Notes: generated by a model not told the origin, from the letters alone. 64,000 nt of DNA from Jackrogersella multiformis (GCA_902806575.1 CADCXD010000004.1:1240001-1304000); one strand, 5' to 3'. Positions 1 to 11,966 are shown, counted from the first letter of the stretch. A program made the numbers and translations.

Positions 1-1137
1 TCGCCCCATCCCATCCCCGCATTCGCTCCTAGACTACCTAGTCCTCAGACTATCCTAGACAAGCCCCTTGCAGCCAAGCAGTACGCTAATCATTGTACGT
101 ACTTAATATCTCCGCAGCTCCGTTGCTCTCGTGCACAATCGGAAGGATTCAAGAACTCTTAGGAATTATCCTCGTTTACATGCATAGTAAACTGATGACA
201 TTGAGTTACCTTCCAAGGTACGCTTTATTACATGGCAGCTGCATGGTCACGATTGCCATCCGTCTACCGGCGAATGATAAGGGATCAATATAACCCCTAA
301 TCCCCAGCTTTGCCTATCAATAAATGCCGATTTTATATAAGACGATCGAACGAGAGAAAAACGTTATGTCGTCACATTTGCCAAGCTTCCTTCTGTCCTT
401 GTCCAGAACTCGAGCCTTGTTAGTGAGATTGTGGGGGAAGCCAGGATTCTCCAGTTTGCCATGAGATGTATGGCTTGGCATGATAACTACCCCTATATGT
501 GGCTTCATGGACGATGAAAGGTTAAAATATCACTGCCCGCCATCTCTACATGAGGTATCCTTGTTTGGTCTATAACCGCAAGAAGAGATTCTAAGGCACC
601 ATGTCTCCTAGTACTAGCTCATTGAATACCTATATTCTGATCCGGATACGTTAGACGCGATATACTAAGTGTCTCCTAGCCGAGGTAGATATAAAGAATC
701 CTGTATGGTCACGGCTATGTCTATGCAAGCTTAGAGCCTCATGCCCCACCGTTGTTCCGGCTGGTATCTAAGCTGCCGGCACTCGGTTACATAAATATGG
801 CCATTGCGGGATGCGACTCTCAGACGGCGACGTCATGCGAGACGGGACCAATTCGGCCTTTCGGGAAGACCTGGATAACGACGTTTCCGAGATACCGTTC
901 ACCAAAAAATAAGCAGTTTAATCGGTCACCGCAGTCTCGGAACCTCATTTATTTCGATAAGAGAATTAGTTATCAATTAAAGTCAAAGCGGATATCATTA
1001 CTGTACTGCGAAATGCACTGCGGTCATCTTCTAGGTAGTTTTGCCGAATCGTAATCATAAAACCAGCCACTGCTCCATGAACCCAAAGCCAGTCGCATAT
1101 ATCAATTTTTTTTTCATTAGCCGGCGAGTCAGTCCAC
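1..1137. other. Left-edge intergenic, no gene seen
   Basis: The longest open frame here, 752-1054 on the plus strand, starts at TTG, has no recognisable domain and ordinary intergenic composition, so I do not call it a gene. The stretch just right of 1054 is the likely 3' UTR of the minus-strand RFC subunit gene. Nothing else stands out. Confidence 0.5.
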
Positions 1138-2324
1138 TTACATTTCCATGCTCATTAGATACATTTCCATTATTCGCATGTACTTGGCAACAAATGCTTC
1201 TAGGTGGAAGATGACCTTCGACCCCATTCTTATCCTGTGTTCGTAGAAGGCGGACCACTTGATGACTTCGGACTTCAAGTCGTCATCAATGTTAACGATG
1301 AGCTTAAAAGTAAGGGTCTTGAGTATCGTGGTGGGCGGTATGCAGTGCGTGAGCAGATCGTATAGCTTTGATCGGACTAGTAAGATACGAGCTGGTGAGT
1401 GTTCCTCCTTGATATCCTTGGCGATCTGTGAGATCAACGCCTCCCAGTCTGGGGGCGGAATGGGCGTCTCATCGGTGACTTTCTCACTATAATTGGTCAG
1501 CCGGTTTATTACGCAAGCGAACTCATGGAATAAGGCAAGATACGTACTTCTGAGCATGTACGGCCTCGTACATTAGCAATGCCCTTCTCAGATTCCGTCC
1601 GCTTTCCTCAGCAATCCTCTTATGCAATCCCTTAACAACAGGCCATCCTTCCTTCTTGGCCGAATCTGCGAGAACAGTTGCAATCTCGTCGACCGTTGGC
1701 GCAGCGACTCGCACGAGAAGTGTTCGACTTCGAATAGGCGCAATGATGTTGGCCGTGCTGTTGGCTAGGAGTATCAATCGCAGATTCGGACTGTATTTCT
1801 CCATTGTTCTTCTCAGGGCCGCCTGAGCATCTCGTGTTAAATGGTCTGCCTCGTTGATGACAACGACCTTGAACTTTTGTTTGGCTGACTGGTCGACCTG
1901 TTGTGTCTGGGCGACTTCTTTAAGTAGATCTTGAATGACAACTCGGTCATAGTTTCCAACGTCAGAAGGGGTGATCTCGAGGTGGTAGACTGAGGCGACG
2001 ATGTTGAATTCTAGCTTGCGATTGCTAGTGGTCTGAAAGACTCGGGCATCGATCTTGATCTTTTCGACACCGGGACCGTAGAGCTCCTTCAGGGTTGCGA
2101 CAATACGAGTCTTCTTGCCTGCACCAGAGGGACCGTAGACTAGTAGATGAGGAAAATCACCGCTTTGGGCCTGCGATAAGGGTTGTCAGAACCTATGCTA
2201 AGTAGTACTGACGACAAATTAGGCATTAGACACTTACCAAGGACCGAAGTCTCTCAGACAATTCAGGATGGTAGGTTAAAGAATCGAGAGAACGTGGTCG
2301 GTGCTTGTCGACTATTAGGGCCAT
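1138..2324 (-). CDS. RFC5: Replication factor C small subunit (yeast Rfc5 / human RFC3 type)
   Basis: Clamp-loader ATPase subunit that helps open PCNA and load it on primed DNA during nuclear replication and repair. Three exons on the minus strand, 2324-2238, 2170-1548 and 1486-1138, give 352 aa, the usual length. The start reads MALIVDKHRPRSLDSLTYH, typical of this subunit. Walker A is GPSGAGKKT (residues 42-50) and the Walker B box is NEAD (135-138) rather than DEAD, as expected for this least active RFC subunit. An SRTL element follows the sensor segment LLANSTANIIAP. The second intron ends after a CTGAC branch point and restores the frame into a C-terminal collar domain (NEKVTDETPIPPPDWEAL). 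The large subunit RFC1 lies at 33.7-37.1 kb. The symbol follows yeast naming; in human naming this is RFC3. Confidence 0.95.
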
Positions 2325-4017
2325 GTTCACGGGTTCTTGTGTTGTGCAGTAATAATTTGTAGTAGATTTGCTGTGGCAAGTATTTCGTAGAATTCACTAT
2401 AATACCTAGGTATTCATAGGAGGTATGAATGTTGAAGATGTCTGGCAAAGCAAGCTCTAATACCAAGAATATGGGAGACGCGTTAATTGACTTTTGGAAC
2501 GCGTTTGGTTAATTTCTGCCGGTTGTTACCGCCTGTTAGTATAAGGCAAGAAAGATATTTAGAGGAACCCTGGAGGCCAGTTCTAATTTTGTGGGGCCTA
2601 CTACATATTACGTAATAATGTCAAACCTAACTGCAAGTCTTGTTTAAGGACGGAAGTACAGACGGGATCTCCGAGGAGGGGCATCCCCATACCCCTCGTC
2701 ACAACATAAATCCATGGATTCTTTTACGAAAACCATTTCAGACAGCTGGGTTAGCCTGCAAGTTTGCGTAACCATAAGCTTATGCTTGTTAGATATTTAC
2801 CTAGGCACCTATTATTGCTGCCTTACTTTAGGTATTAGGTACCTAAGTACCTGTCGATTCCAAGGTTATTATCGGGTTCGGCTTCAACGATTTGTAGGTA
2901 TACATACCTCTTGATCGAGATTTCCGGTTTTAGGTATTACTACTTATTTAACTGCAGGTGAACGAGTCGGGAAGGCTATCACAGAGAATTGGAGTTCCAA
3001 GACATCTCTCTCCCGAGCAGTTGTCTCTTTCTGTAGCCGGTAGATAGGGCAATAAGAGAAAGGCCGGGTGGGTAGGGATATATTAGCATTTTTCAATATC
3101 AATTCCGGTTTCTCCCATGCTGAGGTTTCAAGAGTGCACCTGCGTACGAATATATAAATGCATTTGTCTGTAGGTACCACTTACTAGATACCTAGGTAGG
3201 TACCTAGGTATGCAATGAAGGTAAAGCAGTGTTACTTGAATCCTACCTTGCCTCCTTCCAGTTATGCAGAATATCGGATACCTAGGCTGATACATACCTA
3301 GATCGATCAATGTCCCATTCCGAGATGTTCATGGGAGCCCTCCTTCCATTATCTTCGGATTGACAACTTTATTGTAGGTACCTACCTGGTAGCTTCAGCA
3401 TTGTGTAAGGACCCGCCTACCTTTAGGTACCTACCTAGGGTATCAACGAGATATGTCCAATTGCACTTGCTTGATTTGAGACTTTATACTTGAGTAACGA
3501 ACGGTACGTAAGCTGGTAAGGTTCGTTAAGGGCTCCAATTATTATAGCGTGTACCTCTGTATCTACCAGTTTACATATCGAACACCTGGGCACTTTCTTC
3601 TACGGCCCGCATCTTATGACCAAACTCTTGTTGTTCACATTTGACGATCCACACAATCTTGGAACCCACAGGGTAGGTACCTACCACATCCCACTAAGGA
3701 CGAAGCAGCGAAGTTCCTCTTTCGTCGTTCCTCTTTCGTCGCCACCCCACTTACATAGTAGGTACTTCCCATCTTAGTACCCAAAGGGCACACCGACAAC
3801 CATCGCGATATCATCCATCCTCCCCTTTCTCCCTTCTTACTAAACCTGGTACTATCCCGCCTCGTTCGACCCAGTTACCCAGTTCTCTTCTCTTTTAAAA
3901 GGAGCACCGCCCCTCTTGGCTAATTGGCAATTCCCAGCCAAGTAAATCTTCACCCATACCCCAATCCATCTCTGATTTCTGCTGATCATATCACGTTAGG
4001 CTCAGCAAGTCGCCAAC
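2325..4017. promoter_or_regulatory. Divergent intergenic between RFC subunit and aminotransferase
   Basis: About 1.7 kb separates two divergent start codons, so it should hold both promoters. No gene is supported. It is dense in TACCTAGGTA-type motifs, notably between 2800 and 3440. A pyrimidine-rich stretch at about 3820-3960 lies where the aminotransferase transcript would be expected to start. No clear TATA box could be assigned. Confidence 0.5.
3185..3442. repeat. Cluster of TACCTAGGTA palindromic motifs
   Basis: Two exact TACCTAGGTA decamers sit at 3189-3198 and 3201-3210. Related forms (GGTACCTACCTGG, GGTACCTACCTAGGG, ATACCTAGG) follow up to 3442. The core CCTAGG is a perfect palindrome. 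The same motif recurs in most long intergenic stretches of this window and I did not meet it in the exons read. Confidence 0.8.
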
Positions 4018-6068
4018 ATGTCTTTCAACAGCCGGAAGTTTTCCATGTAAGTTAATACCCAAAGCCTTTATAATTGGCTGTTCTTCCTACATCGTATGCT
4101 CTAGTGACGTACGAACAGCTTCACTGGCCTCAGTGCTCGGCTGTGAAATTATGAACTCTACTAAAGTTTAGCAACAGGAACAGGAACACTGGTGTTCCTC
4201 GCAGAAGATTCAGTATCGGTGACCCGAGTGCCAATGGTATGGTTTTTAATTCTCCATATTGTCCATGCTGTAATACCGCCAAGAATAGCACGTTTCTGTG
4301 CTTGTGCCCGGCCTGATATGCATACAATTACATACCTACACACCTACCTGGGTAGTATATATATCTCGTGGCGGCCTTGGCGCTTGGCAAACGTGCTTTT
4401 CATGCTGCTGCTGCGGCAACATGTCTTAGCTAAGATTATATATCGCTAACCATCTATCTTGGCAGAGACGAGTTCCAAGATCCACCGTCAGTTCCGTGCT
4501 GCTAACCCGGGCCATCTTCCCCATGCCGGCTTAGATGCCTCACGTGCTTCCACCGGCGTGGTTTGGTGTACCGAGCGAGCTGCCGAATACGGCTTCCTTG
4601 ACGAGCCCGAGAAATGGGCAAACCTTGGCCAAGGTGCGCCTGAGGTTGAGGACGACATCGAGGGATGCTTCGAGCGCCCCAAAACCATAGACATCTCTGT
4701 TGCTCATCGAGAGTATGGCCCCACTGCTGGTATCAAGCCCCTACGTGCCGCCGTGGCGAGAATGTACAACGAGATGCACCGTCAAGGGAAGGAGAGCCAG
4801 TATTCGTGGGAGAACGTTGCCATCGTCCCTGGTGGGCGAGCCGGGTTGATTCGTATCGCCGCTGTCCTTAACAATGCCTATGTCGGCTTCTTCATTCCCG
4901 ACTACACTGCCTACAACGAGATGCTGTCACTCTTCAAGAACGTGAGATATATCCTACGAGTCATAGTATTAGATGCCACTAACAACAAATAGTTCGCTGC
5001 TATCCCAACACCTCTTTCCGAGGAAGATGGCTACCACATCCACCCCGATGTGATCGCTCGGGAGATCGCCCGAGGTACCTCGGTCATCATAACCTCGAAC
5101 CCTCGAAACCCTACGGGTAGAGTAGTAGCCAACCCCGAGTTGGCCGAGATTCAGGATATCTGCCGTGGACGCGCGACTCTGGTTAGCGATGAGTTCTATT
5201 CTGGTTACAACTACACCAGCAACTGCGACGGCTCTACGATTTCAACCGCCGAGAACATCGAGGATGTGGACGAAGATGACGTGCTCATTATCGATGGTCT
5301 CACCAAGCGCTTCCGTCTCCCTGGATGGCGTATCGCATGGATTCTGGGACCTAAGGAATTTATCAAGGCGTGAGTCTTGCAAAATAATGTCATGAGTTTG
5401 GGGTTTGTGCTAATGTAATATTTTAAGCATCGGCTCTTGCGGCTCATACCTCGACGGTGGAGCCAATGCCCCTTTCCAAGAGGCCGCCATTCCCATGCTC
5501 GAACCATCTCTTGTACGCAAGGAGATGGAGGCTCTTCAGCACCACTTCAGAGTTAGTAGTCATTGACACCCTTTGCATCTCAACCTAAGCTTACATGGTT
5601 TTTCTACAGGATAAACGAGACTATGTCGTCAAGCGTCTCCGTGACATGGGCTTTGTCATCAAGTACGTGCCGGATAGCACATTCTATCTCTGGCTGAACC
5701 TAGAGGGTCTTCCTGGCCCCATCTCAGACGGTCTGAATTTCTTCCAGGCCTGCTTGGAAGAGAAGGTCGTCGTCGTGCCGGGTATCTTCTTCGACCTAAA
5801 CCCTTCCCGTCGCCGTGATTTGTTTGACAGCCCTTGCCACCACTGTAAGCCCGCCCCCTTTGCATACATGATCCCTCGCACACTATTATTTCCGTTTATT
5901 TACTCACATATTATAACAGTCGTTCGCTTTTCGTATGGACCTAGAATGGATGTCCTTAAAATGGGCTGCGATGGTATTGAGAGGGTTGTCGGCAAGTAAG
6001 TCAATCTCCACCCAGCACTATGAAATTTAATATACTAACGGCTTGGTAGATTCAAGAAGTTCGTCTAG
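4018..6068 (+). CDS. Class I/II PLP-dependent aminotransferase
   Basis: Fold-type I aminotransferase, probably using an aromatic or aspartate-type amino acid; the true substrate cannot be read from sequence. Best exon set: 4018-4046, 4473-4941, 4993-5369, 5428-5551, 5610-5844, 5920-5995, 6050-6068, giving 442 aa. Signatures in order: SNPRNPTG near residues 201-208 (the NPxNPTG phosphate and substrate loop), SDEFYSGY near 230-237 (Asp and Tyr contacting the cofactor), and GLTKRFRLPGW with the Schiff-base lysine at K271. No signal peptide is evident, so it is probably cytosolic. The later introns are canonical and keep phase. The first junction is uncertain. The ATG at 4018 has a good context and a GTAAGT donor, but the first two AGs of a three-AG run break the frame, and only the third (after 4472) works. 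Confidence 0.85.
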
Positions 6069-6828
6069 ATGAAACGCTGCCTGTTACCATTAGCATTAGC
6101 ACATGCCGCACACTGAAATGTTTTGCTCTGGAAACAAGAAGGGTGTGTCTCGACGAGACCTTTTCTAGATAGATCTCTTAGATCCTCATTGATGAATTAA
6201 AACGATTCTCCTTTTTTTTCCCCATTCACATCTCGCTTGAAAGCCGTGGACTGTGCTATTTCCATGTTTTGCAGTAATCCATAACTTAAGCTACCCTGGG
6301 TAGGTAAGTAGGCTGTTTTATTAAGGGGTTGAGGTTACGTAAGCACGTAGTTTATACATATATCATAAATTCGGGGAAACCTGACAGCGAGACGTCAAGC
6401 GTATCACAGGCTTTGAACAAGTTCAACATAATCCTTATGGCTTAGTGATTTCGGGAAGCTATATTGACTAACTGTCTGATTGTCTGCCTGTCTAAGCTAG
6501 AAAGTAGATCTGCAAGAATCTGACCATATATTCATTGCAAATAGCGTGGGTGAATCTTGCGTCATATTCGTCACAGAAGAGTAAAACCGAAGAATGGTGT
6601 CGTGCGTATCCTTTGCAATTAACTACCTGCCTAGCATGTCGTTCGTATCTGCTCCTAGCTCCCATGGACGTCAAATGAAATGCGAATTCCCTTCATGCAA
6701 CCACTATCAAATTCATTCCGAGAGAAACGAAGCCAAGCTGTAGCGCGAATGATGGAACAACGAGAGCCTAATGTGAAATATGTTCACCCTAACGGGAACT
6801 CTGGGCTGTGTGGATTCGAGTGATTCGT
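6069..6828. other. Convergent 3' intergenic
   Basis: The aminotransferase and the ALY/REF gene end toward each other here, so the stretch should hold two 3' UTRs and polyadenylation signals. One CTACCCTGGGTAGGTA-type palindrome lies near 6293-6308. No gene is seen. Confidence 0.5.
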
Positions 6829-8584
6829 TCACTTTACGGTGGTTAGCATGGATAATATCGGGTGGTATCACAGGTACACATACTAGAATCTCGTCCTCCA
6901 TAGGAGCGTCACCATTGGTGGCAGCAGGAGCGCTTCCGTCGGCGTTCTCGTTCTGGTTACCAGCCTCGAAATAATCCGCCATCTCAGAATCAAGCTCTTC
7001 GGCTGTCTTCTTAGCCGGGCGAGCGCTACGAGCTCCACCACGGCGCTTATTATTGCGACCTCGAGCACCTGAGGCAATAGCCTTGCCAGCTGCTTCCTTC
7101 TTCTTGTCGTTCGCGGCAGACTTCGGTTGAGCCTTCGGTTGGGTGATGCGCTCTGTTAGAGTCTTGGGAAGAGGCGCGATCTCCGCAGCCTTAGCGGCAC
7201 TAACAACAATCTCGATCTGTATCAAATTAGAATAAACGCGGAGCCAACCGAGTGTAACATAAACTGACCTTGATAGGTCTGCTGTCAACCAGAAGACCGT
7301 TCAGAGCGTTGAAAGCTCGGCTAGCACCATCAAGCTTGGCAAATGTCACGGTAGCGATCCCACGGCTGACGCTATTCGGGCCATAGGAAAGCTCCACGCG
7401 CTTGATTGGGCCAACTGAGGTGGCGAAGTACTCCTATGGAGGGCACGAATGTTAGTCATCTGAAATCCATTCGACGTGCAGCAAGGCGGTAAAGCAATAT
7501 CGACCATCGAGGTGTCCTTGCGGACAGGGAATCGTCCATAGTAAGCATCCGAAGGTAAACCAACATCAACGAGCACACAGTGAGCGTTAGTAGTCAGCAT
7601 CAAGCCAGACAGTAACCGTTCCCAAAACATCAAGCGCCCTTCCACAAAGACCAGTCTCAGCTGAACCATAGCAAGGTCACATTGACCCGAGACGATGAAC
7701 CACCACATCGTCGATAAGGCTGCTCTCCAGTTACGTTGGGTATGAAATGCTACCGCATCCAACTAACAGGGTCAAGAGGCTTCCTTTGCTTGGCCCTCTC
7801 TAGTGCCAATGCCATCAATACATGGGTCGATGTTAACAGTATAAAGCCCTCTGGTTTGTTGTTTACTGTAACGCTGTTGCTCACTGCCATGCTCGCTGGG
7901 TTGCAATTGTCCCATAACAGGATGTTCCGCCAAGGATAATAATCTCATAAATCGAGAACTTAAGCTCGTCAGGATATGCTTTAGTCCATTCAAGTACGCG
8001 CATTGTAGCCAATAATGGAGGGTTGCCAAGCCTGCCAGAGGACGAACAATATTGACGCGCGACGAGGACAGGTCAACTCCCGACATTGTAGCAGCATAAA
8101 GCGCAGGCAGAGTCAAGGGAGGAGTCTAAGCAATCCGACGGCTCTAGGTCGGCCGATATGAGCCAGACCTGGGTAAGAGGATAATTATGCCGATCGTTAT
8201 ACGATACGAACGTATGGTTCAAGGAAGATGTCGACGAAATTCCGCAGGCGACAGCCTTAGGAAACATACCTTTATTTGGCCTTCGTTCACATCTCTGGGC
8301 TAGAATCATATTAGTTGAGTTGTATTTTCCAAGTTGGAGTATATGTGACTTACTAGGTTGCTAACAACCACCTTGCTTTCTCCATTGCCACCACCTGCCT
8401 TGGCAGGAGTCTGCTTGTTCGAGGCAGCGCGGTTCTGCTTTGAAGTCTTCTGAACGCCGCCAACAGGTGCTGTCGTAATGGCTCGTCCTGCAGATCGGCG
8501 TGGGAGGACACGGCGGCGGCTGCCGATAACACGACGTTGGGTAGAGACGATCTCGTCCAGAGACTTGTCGAGCTTTCCAGACAT
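6829..8584 (-). CDS. ALY/REF (Yra1/Mlo3) mRNA export adaptor
   Basis: RNA-binding adaptor that joins spliced mRNA to the Mex67 export receptor through TREX. Exons on the minus strand: 8584-8354, 8299-8270, 7433-7269, 7216-6884, 6831-6829; 253 aa. The N terminus MSGKLDKSLDEIV is the short conserved helix of the family. Arg-rich segments follow, then one RRM (about residues 71-145, with KVVVSNL as RNP2 and RGIATVTF as RNP1), an RGG-like stretch (GARGRNNKRRGGARSARP) and the C-terminal helix ELDSEMADYFE. The last coding exon is only the TGA stop. Three introns are 52-54 nt, but the one inside the RRM is 836 nt (7434-8269), with GTATGT, CTAAC and CATAG signals. No residues are missing across it, so it is not an unrecognised exon. 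Yeast YRA1 also has one long intron, used for autoregulation. Confidence 0.92.
7434..8269 (-). promoter_or_regulatory. Unusually long intron inside the ALY/REF RRM
   Basis: An 836-nt intron in a gene whose other introns are 52, 52 and 54 nt. On the minus strand it starts GTATGTTTCC and ends with a CTAAC branch point about 18 nt before CATAG. It follows a 30-nt exon. Open frames within it, such as 7346-7762, overlap the next exon in another frame and look incidental. By analogy with yeast YRA1 it could mediate inefficient splicing and feedback control; that role is inferred. Confidence 0.8.
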
Positions 8585-9928
8585 GATGATTATGGTTGGT
8601 TGATTGATTAGAGTCTGGTTATAAGGCGGTTGTATGAGATGATGAAAGAGAAGATTATCTTGATCGATAATCGCGTTAAATAATTGAGAGTCGAATGATC
8701 AGGCTCGATGTAGAGTCGGCCTAATGGGTGGCGTATGAGTGAGCGCAACGGCGTAGGAATGAACTGATGTCTATCAACAGCGCAGATTAAGGCTTGATGA
8801 TTTCGCAATGCGTGAGACAAATACTAGTTGTATGCGCGCTGCAATGAAAAAGAAGGCGGTGGAAAGTTGGTTGTGGTAGTGGTAGAAATATTCGTGGAAT
8901 GTCTGCCTTGAGAGTTGGCAGATCAGAAGGCAGATACGGCTGGCGAAGTTGGATGCAGCCGGTAAAGAGATAAAGTGAAAATGAATTAATAACAGTATCA
9001 AAGTATTCTCCCTGCGATGAGATTTGTAGAGAAGGAAGAAAAACCTATTATGTGCGTGGGTGTTTGGGTTGATGAAGTTCAAGTTGAAGTTGGAGTTGGT
9101 AAAAGAAAAGGGTGTTCAGTCGCAGTTGAGAAGAAATCAAAGGAAGTGGAAGCGCGAGGGAAGGAGGTGCCTGGAAAACAATAAGACTCTTGGTTAGCCA
9201 CTCACATTCAACCAGGTGGGTCACAAATTCATCTCCACTGTACGTGGCGCGTACTTACCCTAGCCTTATCTAGATTAGACTCACACATGTACAAGTACCT
9301 ATGTACAAAAGGCGCTGCACAGGTAGGTACCTACACTACCTAGGTATGTACGTGTTAAGAATCGTGACTGCCGGAATTTGTTCTGATTGGATGAACCTAA
9401 GACGTGAAAATAGAATACGTCCAATTACACTACACTGGTGATACCTACCTAGGTGTAGTTCTAAACGGCTTAGAATTGAACCTGAGCTTTAGATGACTCC
9501 TCTGTTCTTCCTGGCAGCCGTAAGAGTTCATAATTTACACATTAGATACAATTAGTATCAAAGGGGGATTGAGACTGCAGGTGTTCGATCAGTTGATTGT
9601 TTTATCTACCTAGAAACCATAGGACAACACCCATAAGCCTCAATATACACACAGGAACTCCACGGAGGACGCCTATCTTCTCAGTTCATGTGCTGAAATT
9701 CCCTCGAGTGATACATGCCAAATCAAGATGGATTAATTTCTTGATCGAACAGCATTTTCACGCAGTAGGCGTCATATCCCCAATACCCTAAGTGTTTCTC
9801 ATGTACCTGAATGTTGCTCCCAAATCGTAGGTTTGCCGTCGACTATGAAGATAGTTTTCCCCCTTCTTCTGTAAGGTCCAAGTCCAGGAAAGTATCCCTA
9901 AACCCTTGATTCAACCTTTTTTTCATTA
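8585..9928. promoter_or_regulatory. Upstream region of ALY/REF and 3' side of OST4
   Basis: This should contain the ALY/REF promoter and 5' UTR next to 8585 and the 3' UTR of OST4 next to 9928. TACCTAGGTA-type motifs occur at about 9323-9345 and 9442-9460. Small open frames are not supported as genes. Confidence 0.45.
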
Positions 9929-10105
9929 TCACTTCGTCGCACTTGGTTGTTTCTCTCCTGCTAGTGGTGATAATTTGGCAGCTTTCTTGGTAGGTGCGCT
10001 GTCCTCTTGTGAATTAACCTCGAAGAAATGGTATAGAACGATGAGGATCATGGCCATCGATCCGAGGAAGCTGGCGAGGGTGTAAAGATCGTCGTCGGAA
10101 ATCAT
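9929..10105 (-). CDS. OST4: Oligosaccharyltransferase subunit Ost4
   Basis: A 58-aa single-pass ER membrane subunit of the oligosaccharyltransferase that N-glycosylates nascent proteins; in yeast Ost4 bridges the catalytic Stt3 and Ost3/6. The start is set at the ATG giving MISDDDLYTLASFLGS, which aligns with the yeast MISD start. The open frame extends 25 codons upstream, but that segment is not conserved-looking and is partly cut by a predicted 52-nt intron in the 5' UTR (10170-10221, GTAAGT to TTCAG). One hydrophobic helix covers about residues 9-31 (ending LIVLYHFF). The C-terminal tail is about 20 residues longer than in yeast, Lys- and Ser-rich, and probably cytosolic. Confidence 0.9.
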   Translation of the reverse strand: MISDDDLYTLASFLGSMAMILIVLYHFFEVNSQEDSAPTKKAAKLSPLAGEKQPSATK

Positions 10106-10840
10106 TGTGAACGGAGTGCTGCAGAATGGCGAAATGGACTTGTCGCTGTTCTGAGGAGTGAACCTAGTACTGAATGTCAATTATTTGCGATTATGTTAAG
10201 TTCAAATAATGCATGACTTACTCTGCGTGCTTGTGACGAGTTCCTTCACTACTGATATTTTGCAAGAACGGGCTGAGACGAATAGAAGAGTACCGATGGG
10301 AGATGAGGTGGTGGTGAATGAATTGCTTTACACGTTTGTCGTCATGTTGAAGAAATGAGGCCAGTTTGGAGCTTCTCGATTGCAGCTTCGCGGTTACGTA
10401 CTTAGTGTACCTAAGGTACACGAGAACAACGTAAGTCGGTACAATGGTACATACCTAGGTACCTAGCATAACAGTTGGATACATAAGTACCAATCGCAAT
10501 ACCCGGTTGCCCAGGTTTTTACTATGTAGCCATTCTTATGGTCATGTGACGCTGCCTCGAAATTAATTTCATTGGTTTTCCCCGCCAGTCTTACAGCCCA
10601 CCAACCCGCTAACACCCAATGATTTAGTGAAGTTCAATTACAATTACGATTGCCTCCGGCTACCAATTTATTTTCTACACTAGAAACACCTCCCTCCAAC
10701 GTAGTAACGAGGAATTGAACCTTCTCTCCTATAAGCTAGACTAACTCTAATTTTCAGTGAGCCGGAGGTCTCTATTTTGACAATTTGCAAATCGACCCCT
10801 ATTCTAAAACTCTCGACCGTTCGCCTTATTACCTGCCAGG
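10106..10840. promoter_or_regulatory. Divergent promoter region, OST4 and Tma46-type gene
   Basis: A 735-bp region between two divergent start codons. It includes the predicted OST4 5'-UTR intron (10170-10221) and a TACCTAGGTA cluster at about 10450-10465. No coding segment is seen. Confidence 0.5.
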
Positions 10841-11966
10841 ATGCCTCCAAAAAAGAAAGAAGAAGTCAAAGGCAAGAAGCCTTCTGCTTCTAAGGTCGCC
10901 GATGACAAGACATTTGGCATGAAAAATAAGAAAGGTGCAGTGGCCCAAAAGCATATCAAACAAATTCAGGCTACAGCCAAAGCCGGAGGTAGCGCGGAAG
11001 AAAAAAAGAAGCAAGCAGAAAAGGATGCTCGAGCCAGGGAGAAGAAGGCAGCCGATGACGCCAAGCGAGAAACGGAGGCTCTGCTCAACAAACCAGCTCA
11101 GATCCAGAAAATTCCCTTCGGTGTCGACCCCAAGACTATCGTCTGTATATTCTTCAAAAAGGGGAACTGCGAGAAAGGGAAGAAGTGCAAATTCGCACAC
11201 GATCTCTCAGTTGAACGGAAGACCGAAAAGAAGAATCTCTACACCGACGGCCGGGGAGACGAAGAAGAAAAGAAGAAGCAGGAGACGTCTGAAGACTGGG
11301 ATGAAGAGAAGCTGCGGAAGGTAGTGCTCTCCAAGAAGGGCAACCAAGTTACATCCACCGACAAGGTTTGCAAATTCTTCATCGGTGCAATCGAGGATGG
11401 GAAATACGGCTGGTTCTGGACATGTCCCAACGGAAGCGACAAGTGCAAATACAAACATGCCCTTCCGCCAGGGTAAGTTACCCCTTATCAAATTTGTGGT
11501 GTGGCTCCTCTAACATCCCTAATCCAGCTTCGTACTCAAGACCAAGGAACAGCGCGCAGCTGAGAAGGCTCTCATGGACAAGTCTCCGCTTAAGACCTTA
11601 ACTCTTGAGGACTTCCTAGAATCGGAGAGACACAAGCTAACTGGCACCCTCACACCCGTTACTCCAGAGACCTTCGCGAAGTGGAAGAAGGACCGGTTAA
11701 GCAAGAAGGCTGCCGAAGAACAAGCCCGCCAGGCCAAGGAATCGACCGGCCGTGCCCTATTCGAGAGTGGCAGCTGGAGATACGGGGAAGAAGACGACGG
11801 CGACGACGAGGATGATAGCGCTTGGAATCTAGAGAAGCTGAGACAAGAAACACAAGCCATCCGTGACAGGAAGGAGGCAGAGCGATTAGCTGCCGCGGGC
11901 CTTGCCCCCGATTCATACCAACCTCCAGACGCCGGGGATGGTACACCCGTGGCTGCAGGCGCATGA
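10841..11966 (+). CDS. TMA46: CCCH zinc-finger DFRP1/Tma46-type protein
   Basis: Partner of the DRG-type GTPase Rbg1, associated with translating ribosomes. Two exons, 10841-11472 and 11528-11966, give 356 aa. The basic Lys-rich N terminus (MPPKKKEE) and long charged helix match the family. Two CCCH fingers are visible: C102, C110, C116, H120 (x7, x5, x3 spacing) and C177, C195, C202, H206, the second with the long insert typical of DFRP1. The following segment KSPLKTLTLEDFLESERHKL and the acidic region ending in SAWNLEKLRQET correspond to the DFRP domain that binds the GTPase. The 55-nt intron splits a Gly codon. Assignment is by the order of domains and is firm at family level. Confidence 0.9.

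Noticed and set aside
752..1054. 100-codon frame near the left edge
   Set aside because: Starts at TTG, has no family resemblance and no splice partners.
7346..7762. 138-codon minus-strand frame in the ALY/REF long intron
   Set aside because: It overlaps the next RRM exon in a different frame, has no recognisable domain, and the RRM is already complete without it.
10106..10180. 25-codon N-terminal extension of Ost4
   Set aside because: The conserved family start is MISDDD at 10105, and the extension abuts a predicted 5'-UTR intron.
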